In this document: piece by piece, positions 53,138 through 62,763 of the stretch | Layout: each line of letters begins with the position of its first letter | How positions within the stretch are numbered: position 1 is the stretch's first letter | Source: Pedobacter puniceum | Lineage (GTDB): Bacteria; Bacteroidota; Bacteroidia; Sphingobacteriales; Sphingobacteriaceae | Reading direction: 5' to 3' | NCBI RefSeq assembly: GCF_009674685.1 | Contig: NZ_WKJI01000002.1 | Coordinates: forward strand, 62,001 to 126,000 | Length of the DNA stretch: 64,000 nucleotides | Notes under the pieces: generated by a model | What the model was told of the DNA's origin: nothing | The model's database searches: none | Seen by the model: the letters and a program-made list of their open reading frames with translations, nothing else | Made by a program: the position numbers and the translations under genes

Positions 53138-56100
53138 GCTTGAGCTTCTTTTATATTCGCTGTTTCAGCTCTTGCAAGAGCATCAATAAACTCCAATAAA
53201 TCATGATGTGCGACTGCTGGATGCCAGCATTTATATTCATTTGGCTTAATAATATAGAAAGTATTTTTATTAAACCCTCTTACATCTTGTTGAATATATA
53301 GATCGCGAGTGACACTGTAGATTCCTAAATTACCAACTTCGGTAAAAAGTTCGGCATCTCCTGTTTGTTGGAAAATAATTCTATTTCCCTCCATAGGTAG
53401 CTTATCAACAATGAAATGAAAACCTATGAAATCATCTGCTACATAAACCTTAACAAAGAATGATTGTTCAACTGAGTTAAATCTATGTTTAAAATGATCT
53501 ATAAATACATTTGCATATTTAGAGAGATATACCTGATCATCCTGCTGCGATAGATCTAGGGCTTTAAAAATATTTCGTTTGCCATATCCCGTTTCTTCAG
53601 ATCTTTTCAAAATGGGTAAAGCTATTTCAGTTGAATAGTCAATTAATGTTTGTTCTACAGCAGAAATCTGGAATGAGTTAGAAATAAGTAAGCTTAAACG
53701 TTCGTAAGCATGTTCCAACTGCTGTTTAATTTTATAAGCATTGTGATCATACATAAATGATCCTTTAAGCTGTTGAATCCATTGTTGAATAGTAATTACT
53801 AAAGATGCAATTTCGCTATTACTTACAGCAGGCGATGAAAAAATTTCAGCAAAATCTATTCGAGTGCGATCTATTCCCGCTGAGGAGCTTGTATGAAAAA
53901 TGTAATAGCTAAAGAGGCTTGAATTTATAAGCCCAGATAAACTTTTTAATACTTCACTAGTACCCTCTTTTACAAGACTTCCAAATCGAGTCTTAATTGC
54001 ACATACAGTTGATGTAAATGCTAAATCTTCATTCGAATATGCAGCTACAGCTTTAAAGTTGTCCTCTGCTTTTAATCCTTTTTTTACTAAAAGCTTTTCA
54101 CCCTTAAAATAGTAAGGATCTGGAAAATAACCAACATTACCTTCAACATCTATTCTGTTTCGCCCTGTGATTCTAGAAGTATTATTAAGTGTTTTTCCAG
54201 AAGTATCAGCGACAAATTCATCCCATGTCATTGATGGAGACAAATCAAATTGTTGAAACTCCTTTCTAGTTTCTACTTCGAGAAATTTATATTGACGTAT
54301 TGGGTCGGTTCTTTTTTTATTATTCCCATCTTTAATCTTCAATCCACCCTTAAATTCCAGATCATATTCTTGCATAAAATTAGCGATTGTTTTAAAAGAC
54401 TTAAGTCGAAGCATAAAATAAAAGTCTAGTAAATTACCATGCAGCATTACTTTCCATAACCAATCGTAACCTCCAAGCCTTTCTATGAATTTTGCTTGAA
54501 TTACTTTTTTAATGTCATGTTTCTCTATAACAATTGTTCTGAAATAATTAAAAAACCTATTCGGTTTTACTGTAATATGAGTAATAACGTTTTTTATAAG
54601 TAATTCTTTACTTATAGCAACACGATAAAACAATATTGCCGGTGCTTGTTTTGCTTTTTCAAAAATTTGATTTCCACCGACAATTTTATTGTTTACAGCA
54701 GATAATTCCAAAACTTGTTCTAACACAAAATTACTTAAGAAGTAATTCCGCCAATTCTTAGTGGTAGAATCAGAATTGTAAAGACTTTTACCTGTAACAA
54801 CTAAAGCTATTTTCATATTAGGGTTAAGATTAAAATCACTAACTCTAACTAAAAAAGCCTGTGATATTTCCAAATTACCGATTTCTAAGTCTAATTCAGG
54901 ATGAATAACATTCTTTATCAATTTTTGACTTCCCTGTGAAATCTTTAATTCAGAACGATTCCTTTCCAAGATATAATCTTGATATCTCGAACTAGCAACC
55001 TTACCCCAAGGTGGGTTACCTAAAATAAAATCAAGAGGTAATTTTTCAGTAAATAATTTATTGAAAGCAGAATTAGTGTTAAAAAAATCTGCAGAAATTC
55101 CACCAAAAAGGTTTTGATTTTTTAACCGTTCAAACTTGAATTGCTCTATTTCTATTGGAGTTTTATAATCAAGTAAAGTGATATAAAGAGAAAATATAGT
55201 AATTTCAATAGCATCGTCATCTATGTCAATACCATAAATATTATCCTTTAAAAGTTTCCATAAGCGAATGTTATTAAGCTTCTTCTTATCTCCACCCAAT
55301 AGCAATATTTCTTTCTCAATTACTTTCCGTAGAGTTTCCACTAAAAATATTCCTGATCCGCATGCCGGGTCTAGTATCCGGCATCCCGAGCTGTTATTTG
55401 ACTCCAAAAAAGGAGTAACAGTTTGAGAAAGAACATAATCTACAATAAAGGGAGGTGTATAATAAGCTTTTATTGAATATTGCTTAGACTGTGTATTAAA
55501 CTCTTCAAGTTTAGCTATATAATTTTCTTCTTCTTTTCCTATAAAATTTTCATATATATTGCTGATCAATTCAACAGGTATGACTTCAAAATCATAAACC
55601 ATAAAAAGGGATGGTTGAACTACATATCCTTTGTGACTATTTCCACTTTTGAAAAAATGTGATCCGGAAAATAAGTGATATAATATGCCTAAGTGTTCAC
55701 TAGTCACATGCGATTGCTCATCATATAAAAGTACTATTTCCCCAGTATCTTCATTAGTATATTCGTCATTCAACGGAAATAGATCTCCTTGATATTTATC
55801 TGTTAAATAATAAAAAAATTGATACAATTGCTCCTTATTTAACAACAAATTATTTAAGCTAACCTGCTTTTCTGTTTTTGTGTTCCCAGTGATGTAAGAT
55901 TGGTCTTTAAAGTCTACATGTCTATCGATCATATACCTAACAAAAAGTAAACGACCTATAAGTCTATTAGCAAGTCGCGGTGCAAGTCCATACCCATCTT
56001 GCGCAATCAGAATTCTTCGGGCATCAACAATATTATTCAACAAGAACTTATCAACCTTTGGAACATTTTTAAAATATCGATGATATAGTAATTTCCATGT

Positions 56101-56529
56101 TTTACCCAAAGTAAGATTAATCAAGGAAAATGTATTTATATCTGTATCAATACTCTTTAAAGTATAATTATGATCTGATTCAAATTGATACCCATGAAAG
56201 ATATCTAAAGGTCCATGATCATCAGTATTGATAATTACAATTGGAGCCTGACCAAAGCAAAAGGACCACTTCGGAATTTCAGCTCTTTTTTCAGGCTCAG
56301 GTTTATCAAAAAATAGGATTATAGGATTATTGATTGGCTCAGGATGCTCTAAATCAACACTACCGTGATGGTGCAGACTGTAAAAAGCATCAGGCTTGAT
56401 AATATTTTTAAGGACGTTACTAATTCTGTAAGGGAATTTATGTACCCATTGATCTGCCTCTGATAAGTAAAAAAGACCATTTTCCCTTGTATAACCAAGT
56501 TGTTGAAAAAGATGTTTTATTCTGTTCAC
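53134..56529 (-). CDS. Large N6-adenine DNA methyltransferase
   Basis: 1131 residues from a GTG at 56529. The N-terminal ~340 residues carry no catalytic motif that I can recognise. The methyltransferase core has motif X AYYTP (355-359), motif I LDPACGSGIF (386-395) and motif IV NPPW (505-508), the gamma-class order. A C-terminal ~500 residues resembles a target-recognition part with KIKQQLEHAYERLSLLI coiled coil. It is similar in layout to type IIG/BREX-like methylases, but no fused nuclease motif was found and no helicase gene is near. It is cargo between integrase and mob genes. Confidence 0.88.
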   Translation of the reverse strand: MNRIKHLFQQLGYTRENGLFYLSEADQWVHKFPYRISNVLKNIIKPDAFYSLHHHGSVDLEHPEPINNPIILFFDKPEPEKRAEIPKWSFCFGQAPIVIINTDDHGPLDIFHGYQFESDHNYTLKSIDTDINTFSLINLTLGKTWKLLYHRYFKNVPKVDKFLLNNIVDARRILIAQDGYGLAPRLANRLIGRLLFVRYMIDRHVDFKDQSYITGNTKTEKQVSLNNLLLNKEQLYQFFYYLTDKYQGDLFPLNDEYTNEDTGEIVLLYDEQSHVTSEHLGILYHLFSGSHFFKSGNSHKGYVVQPSLFMVYDFEVIPVELISNIYENFIGKEEENYIAKLEEFNTQSKQYSIKAYYTPPFIVDYVLSQTVTPFLESNNSSGCRILDPACGSGIFLVETLRKVIEKEILLLGGDKKKLNNIRLWKLLKDNIYGIDIDDDAIEITIFSLYITLLDYKTPIEIEQFKFERLKNQNLFGGISADFFNTNSAFNKLFTEKLPLDFILGNPPWGKVASSRYQDYILERNRSELKISQGSQKLIKNVIHPELDLEIGNLEISQAFLVRVSDFNLNPNMKIALVVTGKSLYNSDSTTKNWRNYFLSNFVLEQVLELSAVNNKIVGGNQIFEKAKQAPAILFYRVAISKELLIKNVITHITVKPNRFFNYFRTIVIEKHDIKKVIQAKFIERLGGYDWLWKVMLHGNLLDFYFMLRLKSFKTIANFMQEYDLEFKGGLKIKDGNNKKRTDPIRQYKFLEVETRKEFQQFDLSPSMTWDEFVADTSGKTLNNTSRITGRNRIDVEGNVGYFPDPYYFKGEKLLVKKGLKAEDNFKAVAAYSNEDLAFTSTVCAIKTRFGSLVKEGTSEVLKSLSGLINSSLFSYYIFHTSSSAGIDRTRIDFAEIFSSPAVSNSEIASLVITIQQWIQQLKGSFMYDHNAYKIKQQLEHAYERLSLLISNSFQISAVEQTLIDYSTEIALPILKRSEETGYGKRNIFKALDLSQQDDQVYLSKYANVFIDHFKHRFNSVEQSFFVKVYVADDFIGFHFIVDKLPMEGNRIIFQQTGDAELFTEVGNLGIYSVTRDLYIQQDVRGFNKNTFYIIKPNEYKCWHPAVAHHDLLEFIDALARAETANIKEAQA

Positions 56530-57011
56530 AAATAAGTTAAAGGTAAATGACGCTAAAATTATTAGTATTCTCCGAAATTAGAAATAATATTGTAAAAATA
56601 AAACACTTTTAGCATTTAAAGTCAATAATAATTGGCAACTAAGTGTTGTCGTTGAGAAATTCATTTAAACAAAACAACATAAAGCATTTAATTATCACTT
56701 TATATTTCAGTTGAAATAATAAAATGGGCTGTTAGAGATAAACGGCAAAAAGCTATTTTATTGAATGTAAATTAGACATCTTGGATTTCCAAAACCGGCC
56801 GATAACTATTATTTATATTCTCAATATATTTGCACTTTATAAATCATTTCTAAAAATGGTATAGGGGAAGTAACACTAGAACTTAATGAGACTTTGTAAT
56901 ACTTATACAAATCGAAAGCTCAATTTCCATTTAAAATATTTCTTCATTTTTTTAAAACACAGGAACATTTAATAGTCTGGTAATCAAATAATAATACTTG
57001 ATATTCAGCTA
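56530..57011. other. AT-rich non-coding stretch before the methyltransferase
   Basis: About 480 bp without a credible gene. It should contain the promoter of the methyltransferase-nuclease pair. No repeat or operator could be recognised. It ends at the integrase terminator. Confidence 0.5.
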
Positions 57012-57045
57012 TAAAAAAAGCAGCAATCTCGTACGATTACTGCTT
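57012..57045 (-). terminator. Intrinsic terminator of the integrase gene
   Basis: On the minus strand AAGCAGTAATC pairs with GATTGCTGCTT (11 bp with one G-U pair that works only in this orientation), followed by a run of seven T. It lies 94 nt after the integrase stop. Confidence 0.75.
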
Positions 57046-57138
57046 AATTTGTAGCTCGTAGGGAAAATAGAACATTATTTAAATAAAAGGATTAATAATA
57101 CTAAAAATCAATTTGCAAAATTTTCGACTGTCTTATCT

Positions 57139-58413
57139 TTAAATGGAATGCGATTTTGTAAGCTGCTTTTCAGACTCCAATTTGTTCTTTAGTGTTTCCA
57201 TATCAAAACTTACTTTATGCTCTACAACTTTAGCATAAATCTGAGTAGTTCTAATTGAGGTATGTCCAAGCATCTTACTTACTGTTTCTATTGGAACTCC
57301 ATTAGAAAGTGTTACTGAAGTAGCGAACGTATGCCTAGCTAAATGAAAAGTTAAGTTCTTTTTAATCCCACAGATATCAGCTATTTCTTTTAAATAGCTG
57401 TTTAGTTTCTGATTAGATATAACAGGAAAAATAGTTCCACTTGCTAATGACCGAGAATTAGACCTATATTGCTCAACTATTTCTAAAGCCTTAGGCAATA
57501 AAGGAACATTTACTAGGGTATCTGTTTTCTCTCTAAGAGTCTTTATCCAATAATTACCATCAATACCTTTAACAATATGAGAAGGCTTTAATTGCATGAC
57601 ATCGATATAAGACATTCCTGTATAACAACTGAAAACAAATAAATCTCTGGCAAACCTAATACGTGGAATATCAATGTGTTTATTTTCAATTTCAAGAAGC
57701 TCTGCTTTATCAAGATAGCCCCTTTCTACTTTCTGCATTTTTAGCTGAAACATTTCAAAAGGATTTTTCTCCAACCAGCCTAATTTCACACTCAAACGAA
57801 CCATCTTTCTAAATCTTTCTAAATGCTTCATTACCCCATTATTAGCCATACCTCTATGATGGTCTATAGGCTCATACTTTCTCAAGAAATATTCAAAGTT
57901 TGTAAGAAACTCATAGGATAACTCAGACAAGTAAATATCCTTCTTACTATATTTTTTTATTAAAAACTTTTTTAAATACTTTTCTGTCGTAAAATAGTTC
58001 TTTAGAGTTCCGTGTGCTAGCACTTCTTTCATATTAGTATTATGATAATCCATAAGACTAGAAAGTGTGTTCTGCTGCTCCTCTATACCTAGGTATTTAT
58101 TCTTTACTTGGGTGGCAGAAACAAGTGCCTTACTAGTTACTAACTCCTGATATATATTAGAAAGCTTACCACGATTTTTCTCCAAATAATTATTTAGCTC
58201 TTTTAGCTCTTGGGTTTTAGGCTTTGCTAATCCTTTAACATTGTTCCAATCATCCAATTTAATTGATTGTCGTAATGACATTTCTATTCTTTCTCCATTG
58301 ACAGAAATCCTCACATAGATTGGCGCCTTACCATTTTTAACTTTATTCATTCTTAAAATAAAATGAATTCCAAAGCTGTTCATTGTTCTCATAGTCTTGA
58401 TTTTAAATTTCAT
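57139..58413 (-). CDS. Tyrosine recombinase (IntDOT-like integrase)
   Basis: 424 residues from the ATG at 58413; 58392 and 58383 are alternatives. Order: arm-binding domain (NGKAPIYVRISVNGERIEMS), SAM-like core-binding domain (about 115-215), catalytic domain. The catalytic set is Lys296, His357-x-x-Arg360 (HLARHTFA), His384 (MLGHTSIRTT) and Tyr393. The first Arg of the family is replaced by Ser268 (YTGMSYIDV), a change also known in IntDOT of CTnDOT. It integrates and excises the element. It lies 275 bp from tRNA-Pro, the obvious candidate target. Confidence 0.95.
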   Translation of the reverse strand: MKFKIKTMRTMNSFGIHFILRMNKVKNGKAPIYVRISVNGERIEMSLRQSIKLDDWNNVKGLAKPKTQELKELNNYLEKNRGKLSNIYQELVTSKALVSATQVKNKYLGIEEQQNTLSSLMDYHNTNMKEVLAHGTLKNYFTTEKYLKKFLIKKYSKKDIYLSELSYEFLTNFEYFLRKYEPIDHHRGMANNGVMKHLERFRKMVRLSVKLGWLEKNPFEMFQLKMQKVERGYLDKAELLEIENKHIDIPRIRFARDLFVFSCYTGMSYIDVMQLKPSHIVKGIDGNYWIKTLREKTDTLVNVPLLPKALEIVEQYRSNSRSLASGTIFPVISNQKLNSYLKEIADICGIKKNLTFHLARHTFATSVTLSNGVPIETVSKMLGHTSIRTTQIYAKVVEHKVSFDMETLKNKLESEKQLTKSHSI

Positions 58414-58631
58414 TAACTGATTGATTATTATCTCAAAAACAGAAATGGTAAAACCTTAAAAAGTAGTTCATTTTGATTTATTTAAGTTCATATGAAAAAA
58501 ACACACAAAACATTAAAAATCAAACACTTAAATACCTATTTGAGAACTAAGGTAATCATTAAATTAGGTCACCTTTTGGTTCTCACGACAAATGAATTAT
58601 AATGGATTGAAATAGACTATTTAGAAAACAA

Positions 58632-58664
58632 AAAAGCCTCTAAACATGAAATTTAGAGGCTTTT
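58632..58664 (-). terminator. Terminator after tRNA-Pro
   Basis: A 13-bp stem AAAAGCCTCTAAA / TTTAGAGGCTTTT with a 7-nt loop, 24 nt after the 3' end of the tRNA on its strand. Its symmetry lets it act both ways. Confidence 0.7.
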
Positions 58665-58687
58665 GAACTCATTTGTACTGAGTTTAG

Positions 58688-58761
58688 TCGGGGTGGCAGG
58701 ATTCGAACCTACGACCTCCACATCCCAAATGTGGCGCGATACCGGGCTACGCTACACCCCG
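58688..58761 (-). tRNA. tRNA-Pro (anticodon UGG)
   Basis: 74 nt on the minus strand with acceptor arms CGGGGTG / CACCCCG, the anticodon arm CCACATTTGGGATGTGG with the loop TTTGGGA, and the T-loop GTTCGAATC. The discriminator is A and the 3' CCA is not encoded. The 3' end faces the integrase gene, which makes it the natural attachment site. I found no copy of its 3' end elsewhere in the window. Confidence 0.97.
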
Positions 58762-58919
58762 ATGAGGGTTTTGTTAACAACTTTAGAACCCGTGTCTTTT
58801 TTCTAAAGTGGCACAAATGTAGGTTTTAATTATATCTCCTGCAAATTAAAATTAAAAAATACTGTAAACCTCTTCATAAACAGCACTTTATTTTTACATA
58901 AACCAATTTGCTCTTTTAA

Positions 58920-59462
58920 TTAAAGTAATTCTGGCTTTATTTTATCTCTAAAACCCTTCAAAAGTTTAACCAATTTAGGTTCTATAACAGCCATGCAGTA
59001 GGGCTGGTTCCTGTTTCTGATAAAATATTGATGATGATAATCTTCTGCTACATAAAATACAGAAGCAGGACTAACTTCTGTTACAATCTTGTCTGGATAA
59101 ACTTTTTCTTCATGAAGCTTAGCTATAACCTGATGAGCTATTTCTGCTTGCTGCACATCTTCATAAAAAATTACCGAGCGATATTGTGTCCCAACATCGG
59201 CACCTTGCCTATTTAAAGTTGTTGGATTATGTGTATAAAAAAACACATATAACAGTTCTTCTAGGCTTATCAATGCATCATCATAAGTAATTTGAATAAC
59301 TTCCGCATGCCCGGTAGCACCACTACACACCTGCTCATAAGTTGGATTTTCTCGCTTTCCGCCCATATAACCAGGCTTCACACCTATTACACCCTCAATA
59401 GCCGTAAACACCGCTTCTGTACACCAAAAGCATCCACCACCCAATGTTATTCTTTTTGCCAT
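58920..59462 (-). CDS. msrA: Peptide-methionine (S)-S-oxide reductase
   Basis: 180 residues. GGGCFWCTEAVF near the N-terminus gives the catalytic Cys11. GYMGGKRENPTYEQVCSG, GHAEVIQITYD and FYTHNPTTLNRQGADVGTQY are family motifs. It is of usual MsrA length. It reduces oxidised methionine in proteins, cytoplasmic as there is no signal. It is divergent from purU and stands alone. Confidence 0.97.
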   Translation of the reverse strand: MAKRITLGGGCFWCTEAVFTAIEGVIGVKPGYMGGKRENPTYEQVCSGATGHAEVIQITYDDALISLEELLYVFFYTHNPTTLNRQGADVGTQYRSVIFYEDVQQAEIAHQVIAKLHEEKVYPDKIVTEVSPASVFYVAEDYHHQYFIRNRNQPYCMAVIEPKLVKLLKGFRDKIKPELL

Positions 59463-59613
59463 TTTTGTTATTAACTTATTCAGTAAAAATACTTTTTTTC
59501 ATAGTTATTATAAGATTAAACAAGTAATTCATTAAAATGTTCCATCCCTACCTTATTGGATAAGCCATCATTTTAATAAATAATAAATGGTACAAACTTA
59601 TAAGATTAGCCTC

Positions 59614-59700
59614 ATGCGTTTAGCAAAACTCAACAAGGAGCTTTTTTACAACTATTTTAAGAAGCTGTTTAGAAGATATTCGCTATTTTCGAGGGCTTAA
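59614..59700 (+). CDS. Possible 28-residue basic peptide ahead of purU
   Basis: ATG at 59614 to TAA at 59700: MRLAKLNKELFYNYFKKL and a basic end (FRRYSLFSRA). It ends 9 nt before purU and is in the same frame. It could be a leader peptide, a decayed N-terminal part, or chance. Confidence 0.2.
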   Translation: MRLAKLNKELFYNYFKKLFRRYSLFSRA

Positions 59701-59709
59701 TTTTCAGCT

Positions 59710-60537
59710 ATGGTAATTGTTATACAGTGTAAAGATAAAATTGGGTTGGTTGCCTTGATATCAGGTGTATTGGCTCAACATGGCATCAATATCTTATCCA
59801 TGAGAGAGTTTGTTGATACTACAGCCAGCGTATTTTTTGCTCGCATAGTAGTAGACTCGCATGAAGATGCTTCAGATTTACAAGGTGCTTTAAAAACTGT
59901 TCTTCCGGAGGATGCCAGTATTAAGGTTAATCCTAATCCTATTAAAAAAGTTATTTTACTGGTTACCAAAGAATACCATTGCTTAAGCGATATCCTCATC
60001 AGAAATCATTTTAAAACTTTAGGTGCTAGCGTTGAAGCTGTGATTGGGAATCATCCTGATTTAGAAAATATTTGTCAAAGGTTTGAGGTTCCTTTTCATT
60101 TTATCAGCCATGAAGGGAAAGAAAAATATCTTTTTGAAAATGAAATCAAACAGCAAATTCATCAATACCACTTTGATTATTTGATATTGGCTAAGTTCAT
60201 GCGTATCCTATCGCCAGACTTTATTGCTGATTTTCCAGAACGTATCATCAATATCCATCATTCTTTTTTACCAGCATTTATAGGTGCTAGCCCTTACCGC
60301 CAAGCTTTTAACAGAGGAGTAAAACTGATAGGCGCTACAGCGCATTTTGTAACCAACCAATTAGATGAAGGACCAATTATTGCCCAACAAACCATTCCTG
60401 TAAACCATACATTTAGCGTGGCTGATATGGTTAAAGCCGGAAAAGAAATAGAAAAAGCGGTTTTAATTAAGGCAATCCAGTTAGTTTTTGATGATAGAGT
60501 TTTTGTTTTAGACAATAAAACAGTAGTTTTTGATTAG
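59710..60537 (+). CDS. purU: Formyltetrahydrofolate deformylase
   Basis: 275 residues. An N-terminal ACT domain (VIVIQCKDKIGLVALISGVL, ISMREFVD) is followed by a formyltransferase-type domain with RIINIHHSFLPAFIGASPY (catalytic Asn and His), GATAHFVTNQLDEGPIIAQQ (catalytic Asp). It hydrolyses 10-formyl-THF to THF and formate, and so balances one-carbon pools. It is of usual length and complete. Confidence 0.95.
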   Translation: MVIVIQCKDKIGLVALISGVLAQHGINILSMREFVDTTASVFFARIVVDSHEDASDLQGALKTVLPEDASIKVNPNPIKKVILLVTKEYHCLSDILIRNHFKTLGASVEAVIGNHPDLENICQRFEVPFHFISHEGKEKYLFENEIKQQIHQYHFDYLILAKFMRILSPDFIADFPERIINIHHSFLPAFIGASPYRQAFNRGVKLIGATAHFVTNQLDEGPIIAQQTIPVNHTFSVADMVKAGKEIEKAVLIKAIQLVFDDRVFVLDNKTVVFD

Positions 60538-61203
60538 ATAGAAAAAGACATAAAACGCCCATTTAATGACTTTTGTAGAAATTAAGCAGGGTTAACAATG
60601 GTAAAATTGCTAGATACAAACGGCAACTATCTAAATAAAGCCAATAAAAACACAAACCAACTGGTTTGTGGATCATCTGCTATTTCAAAGCGCTCGTCTA
60701 TCATCAAAGAAAAATCTAACAGTTCTTTTCTCATTAATTTTTAATGTATATATTCTAAAATAACAATTTTTATACCAAAAACCAAAATGGTATATATTTA
60801 ATTTTGAGATAAAAAAAGAGGCAGTCTTAAAATCACAATTTTCTGTTAAGTCGAGGTCTAATACATGCCTTCCGTAGGCAAATATTTCATATAAATTAAT
60901 ATGAAATGACATTTAGGTAGTTCGATAGTCTAGCCTAAGTACAAACAACCGTTTACGTTCAGTTCCGCCTTGGCGATTGCGGCATCTACAGGACTAGCCC
61001 TAGCAGAACCTTTAGAAGCAAGCGGCGCAGCGGAGAGTTTTTGGTTACTTTTTGCGGAAAAAAGTGACTTGACATGGCCGGTCAAGAGGCCGGAAAGGTT
61101 TGCGTTAAGGCCTAATTTTCATATAACGTCAATGGTAGCGAAGTTGAACCTTTTCTAATTCTTCGAAATCGCTAAGTATGAAAGCAAATCTTGCTTTAGA
61201 TAA
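60538..61203. other. Intergenic region with GC-rich block
   Basis: About 665 bp without a credible gene. It holds a 9-bp palindrome CACAAACCA-AC-TGGTTTGTG (60651-60670). A markedly GC-richer block at about 60950-61100 has runs such as GCAAGCGGCGCAGCGGAGAG and a TTTTTGCGGAAAAAAGTGA segment. The block looks like a dispersed repeat or gene remnant and not a gene. Confidence 0.45.
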
Positions 61204-61240
61204 TAAAAAAAGCTGCCTGTGAAATAAATCTCAGACAACT
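61204..61240 (-). terminator. Intrinsic terminator of the DUF4142 gene
   Basis: On the minus strand AGTTGTCTG pairs with CAGGCAGCT (9 bp with two G-U pairs) followed by a run of T, 18 nt after the gene's stop. Confidence 0.7.
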
Positions 61241-61257
61241 CCTTTTAAGCTTCTAAA

Positions 61258-61824
61258 TTATTTCTGCTTTACAGCATCGTGTATAGCTTTTGCCGAATCT
61301 AAATGTATTTTTAATTTAGGTAATATTTTACCTGCAAAAGCACTTATTTCAACATCTTTACTTGTTGTAGCTTCTTCAAAAAGTTCTACATCATCTTTAT
61401 GGTCATCAACCATCATATCCATGTAGGCTTTATCAAAATCAGCACCTTTTTTATTTTTTAAGTCGTCCATCATTTTTTGATGATCTTCTCCCATGGTTTG
61501 CGGAAGGGTAACATTTTTAGATTGAGCTAAAGTCATTAACTCTGTATTAGCCGCAGAATGGTCATTAACCATCATTTGCGCAAAGCTTTTAACACGTGGA
61601 TGATTAGCATTAGCTTGAGCTATTTTGCCTAGTTCAACTTCCATCATACCTCCGCTAGCGGCTTCTACTAAAAATTCTGCAGGGTCGTCTTGTTGGCTGG
61701 TTAGTGTAGAATCATTAACAGCTTCTGCACTGTCTACACTGTCTTGATTAGATTGTTGATTATTACATGCTTGCAAAGCGATACCTGCTGCAAGTACGCT
61801 TGCTAAATAAAATGATTTTTTCAT
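61258..61824 (-). CDS. DUF4142 lipoprotein (ferritin-like helical bundle)
   Basis: 188 residues from the ATG at 61824; the longer start at 61872 adds a non-signal leader. The lipobox gives Cys20 (ALQACNN). The DUF4142 pattern is EFLVEAASGGMMEVELGKIA, RVKSFAQMMVNDHSAANTEL, and YMDMMVDDHKDDVELFEEA, a four-helix bundle with many His, Asp and Glu residues. The function is not established; it is often linked to stress. It is 64 nt after cysM. Confidence 0.92.
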   Translation of the reverse strand: MKKSFYLASVLAAGIALQACNNQQSNQDSVDSAEAVNDSTLTSQQDDPAEFLVEAASGGMMEVELGKIAQANANHPRVKSFAQMMVNDHSAANTELMTLAQSKNVTLPQTMGEDHQKMMDDLKNKKGADFDKAYMDMMVDDHKDDVELFEEATTSKDVEISAFAGKILPKLKIHLDSAKAIHDAVKQK

Positions 61825-61888
61825 GGTGATGTGTTTTTTAAATTTAGCACAACAACCCAAAAACCAGACCAAATATTTTTTTGCTTAT

Positions 61889-62761
61889 TTAACCAAATAA
61901 ATCGCTACTTAAGTAGCGGTCTCCCCTATCACAAGCTATAAATACGATAGTACCACTTTTTAGCTCGGCAGCAAGTTTTAAAGCAGCATAGCAAGCACCT
62001 CCAGAGCTCATTCCGGCAAATATGCCTTCTACTTTAGCTAATTTCCTGGTGGTTAAGGTAGCATTTTCTTGAGAAACATCTATCACCCTATCCACCCTTT
62101 CTGGGTTAAATATCTTAGGCAAATACGCCTCTGGCCATCTTCTAATACCCGGTATAGAAGAACCTTCGGTAGGTTGGCAACCCACAATTTGTATATCAGG
62201 GTTTTGCTCTTTAAGATACATGGATGTACCCATGATGGTTCCAGTTGTACCCATAGAGCTTACAAAATGGGTAACCTGATGGTTGGTATCTCTCCAAATT
62301 TCAGGTCCTGTTGTTTTATAATGCGCCAAGTAATTATCTGCGTTAGCAAACTGGTTTAAAAGTAAGTAATCGCCACTAGCTCCTTTTTCCTCGGCATAAT
62401 CTCTGCACTTTTCTATATCTTCTAGTAAAACTACTTTAGCACCTAAAGCCTCCATGGTTAAAGTACGCTCTCTGGTAGAATTTGCAGGCATCACCAATTC
62501 AATTTCAATATCAAACAACCTAGCTATCATGGCTAAGGCTATACCTGTATTGCCACTGGTAGCTTCTACCAAACGCATACCCGGTTTAATATCGCCACGC
62601 TCCACCGCACTTTTAATCATATTAAGTGCAGCCCTATCTTTTACGCTTCCGCCAGGGTTATTACCTTCTAATTTGGCATATATTTTAACGTTCGGGTTAG
62701 GATTTAAACGCTGAATTTCTACTAAAGGGGTATTACCAACTAAATCTATAATGCCTGCCAT
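61889..62761 (-). CDS. cysM: Cysteine synthase (O-acetylserine sulfhydrylase, CysM type)
   Basis: 290 residues. The PLP-binding Lys41 lies in PGGSVKDRAAL. TSGNTGIALAMIA is the substrate loop, and GTTGTIMGTSMYL the phosphate-binding loop. It makes cysteine from O-acetylserine and sulfide. It follows the serine acetyltransferase gene by 2 nt, so both steps of cysteine synthesis are made together. Subtype B is preferred for its length and RRWPEAYLPKIF. Confidence 0.95.
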   Translation of the reverse strand: MAGIIDLVGNTPLVEIQRLNPNPNVKIYAKLEGNNPGGSVKDRAALNMIKSAVERGDIKPGMRLVEATSGNTGIALAMIARLFDIEIELVMPANSTRERTLTMEALGAKVVLLEDIEKCRDYAEEKGASGDYLLLNQFANADNYLAHYKTTGPEIWRDTNHQVTHFVSSMGTTGTIMGTSMYLKEQNPDIQIVGCQPTEGSSIPGIRRWPEAYLPKIFNPERVDRVIDVSQENATLTTRKLAKVEGIFAGMSSGGACYAALKLAAELKSGTIVFIACDRGDRYLSSDLFG

Positions 62762-62763
62762 AA

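Noticed and set aside
58632-58664. Hairpin near tRNA-Pro as an attachment core shared with 31333-31394
   Set aside because: The two repeats share only the AAGCCTC-type arm ends; the inner parts differ, and such arms are common in terminators.
60651-60670. CACAAACCA palindrome after purU as a terminator
   Set aside because: The loop is only 2 nt and no T run follows on either side; it lies 114 nt after the stop.
60685-60912. 75-residue minus-strand ORF
   Set aside because: No recognisable features and no operon context; the region looks non-coding.
60970-61158. 62-residue plus-strand ORF
   Set aside because: It begins with TTG, has biased Ala/Glu composition caused by the GC-rich block, and no ribosome-binding site.
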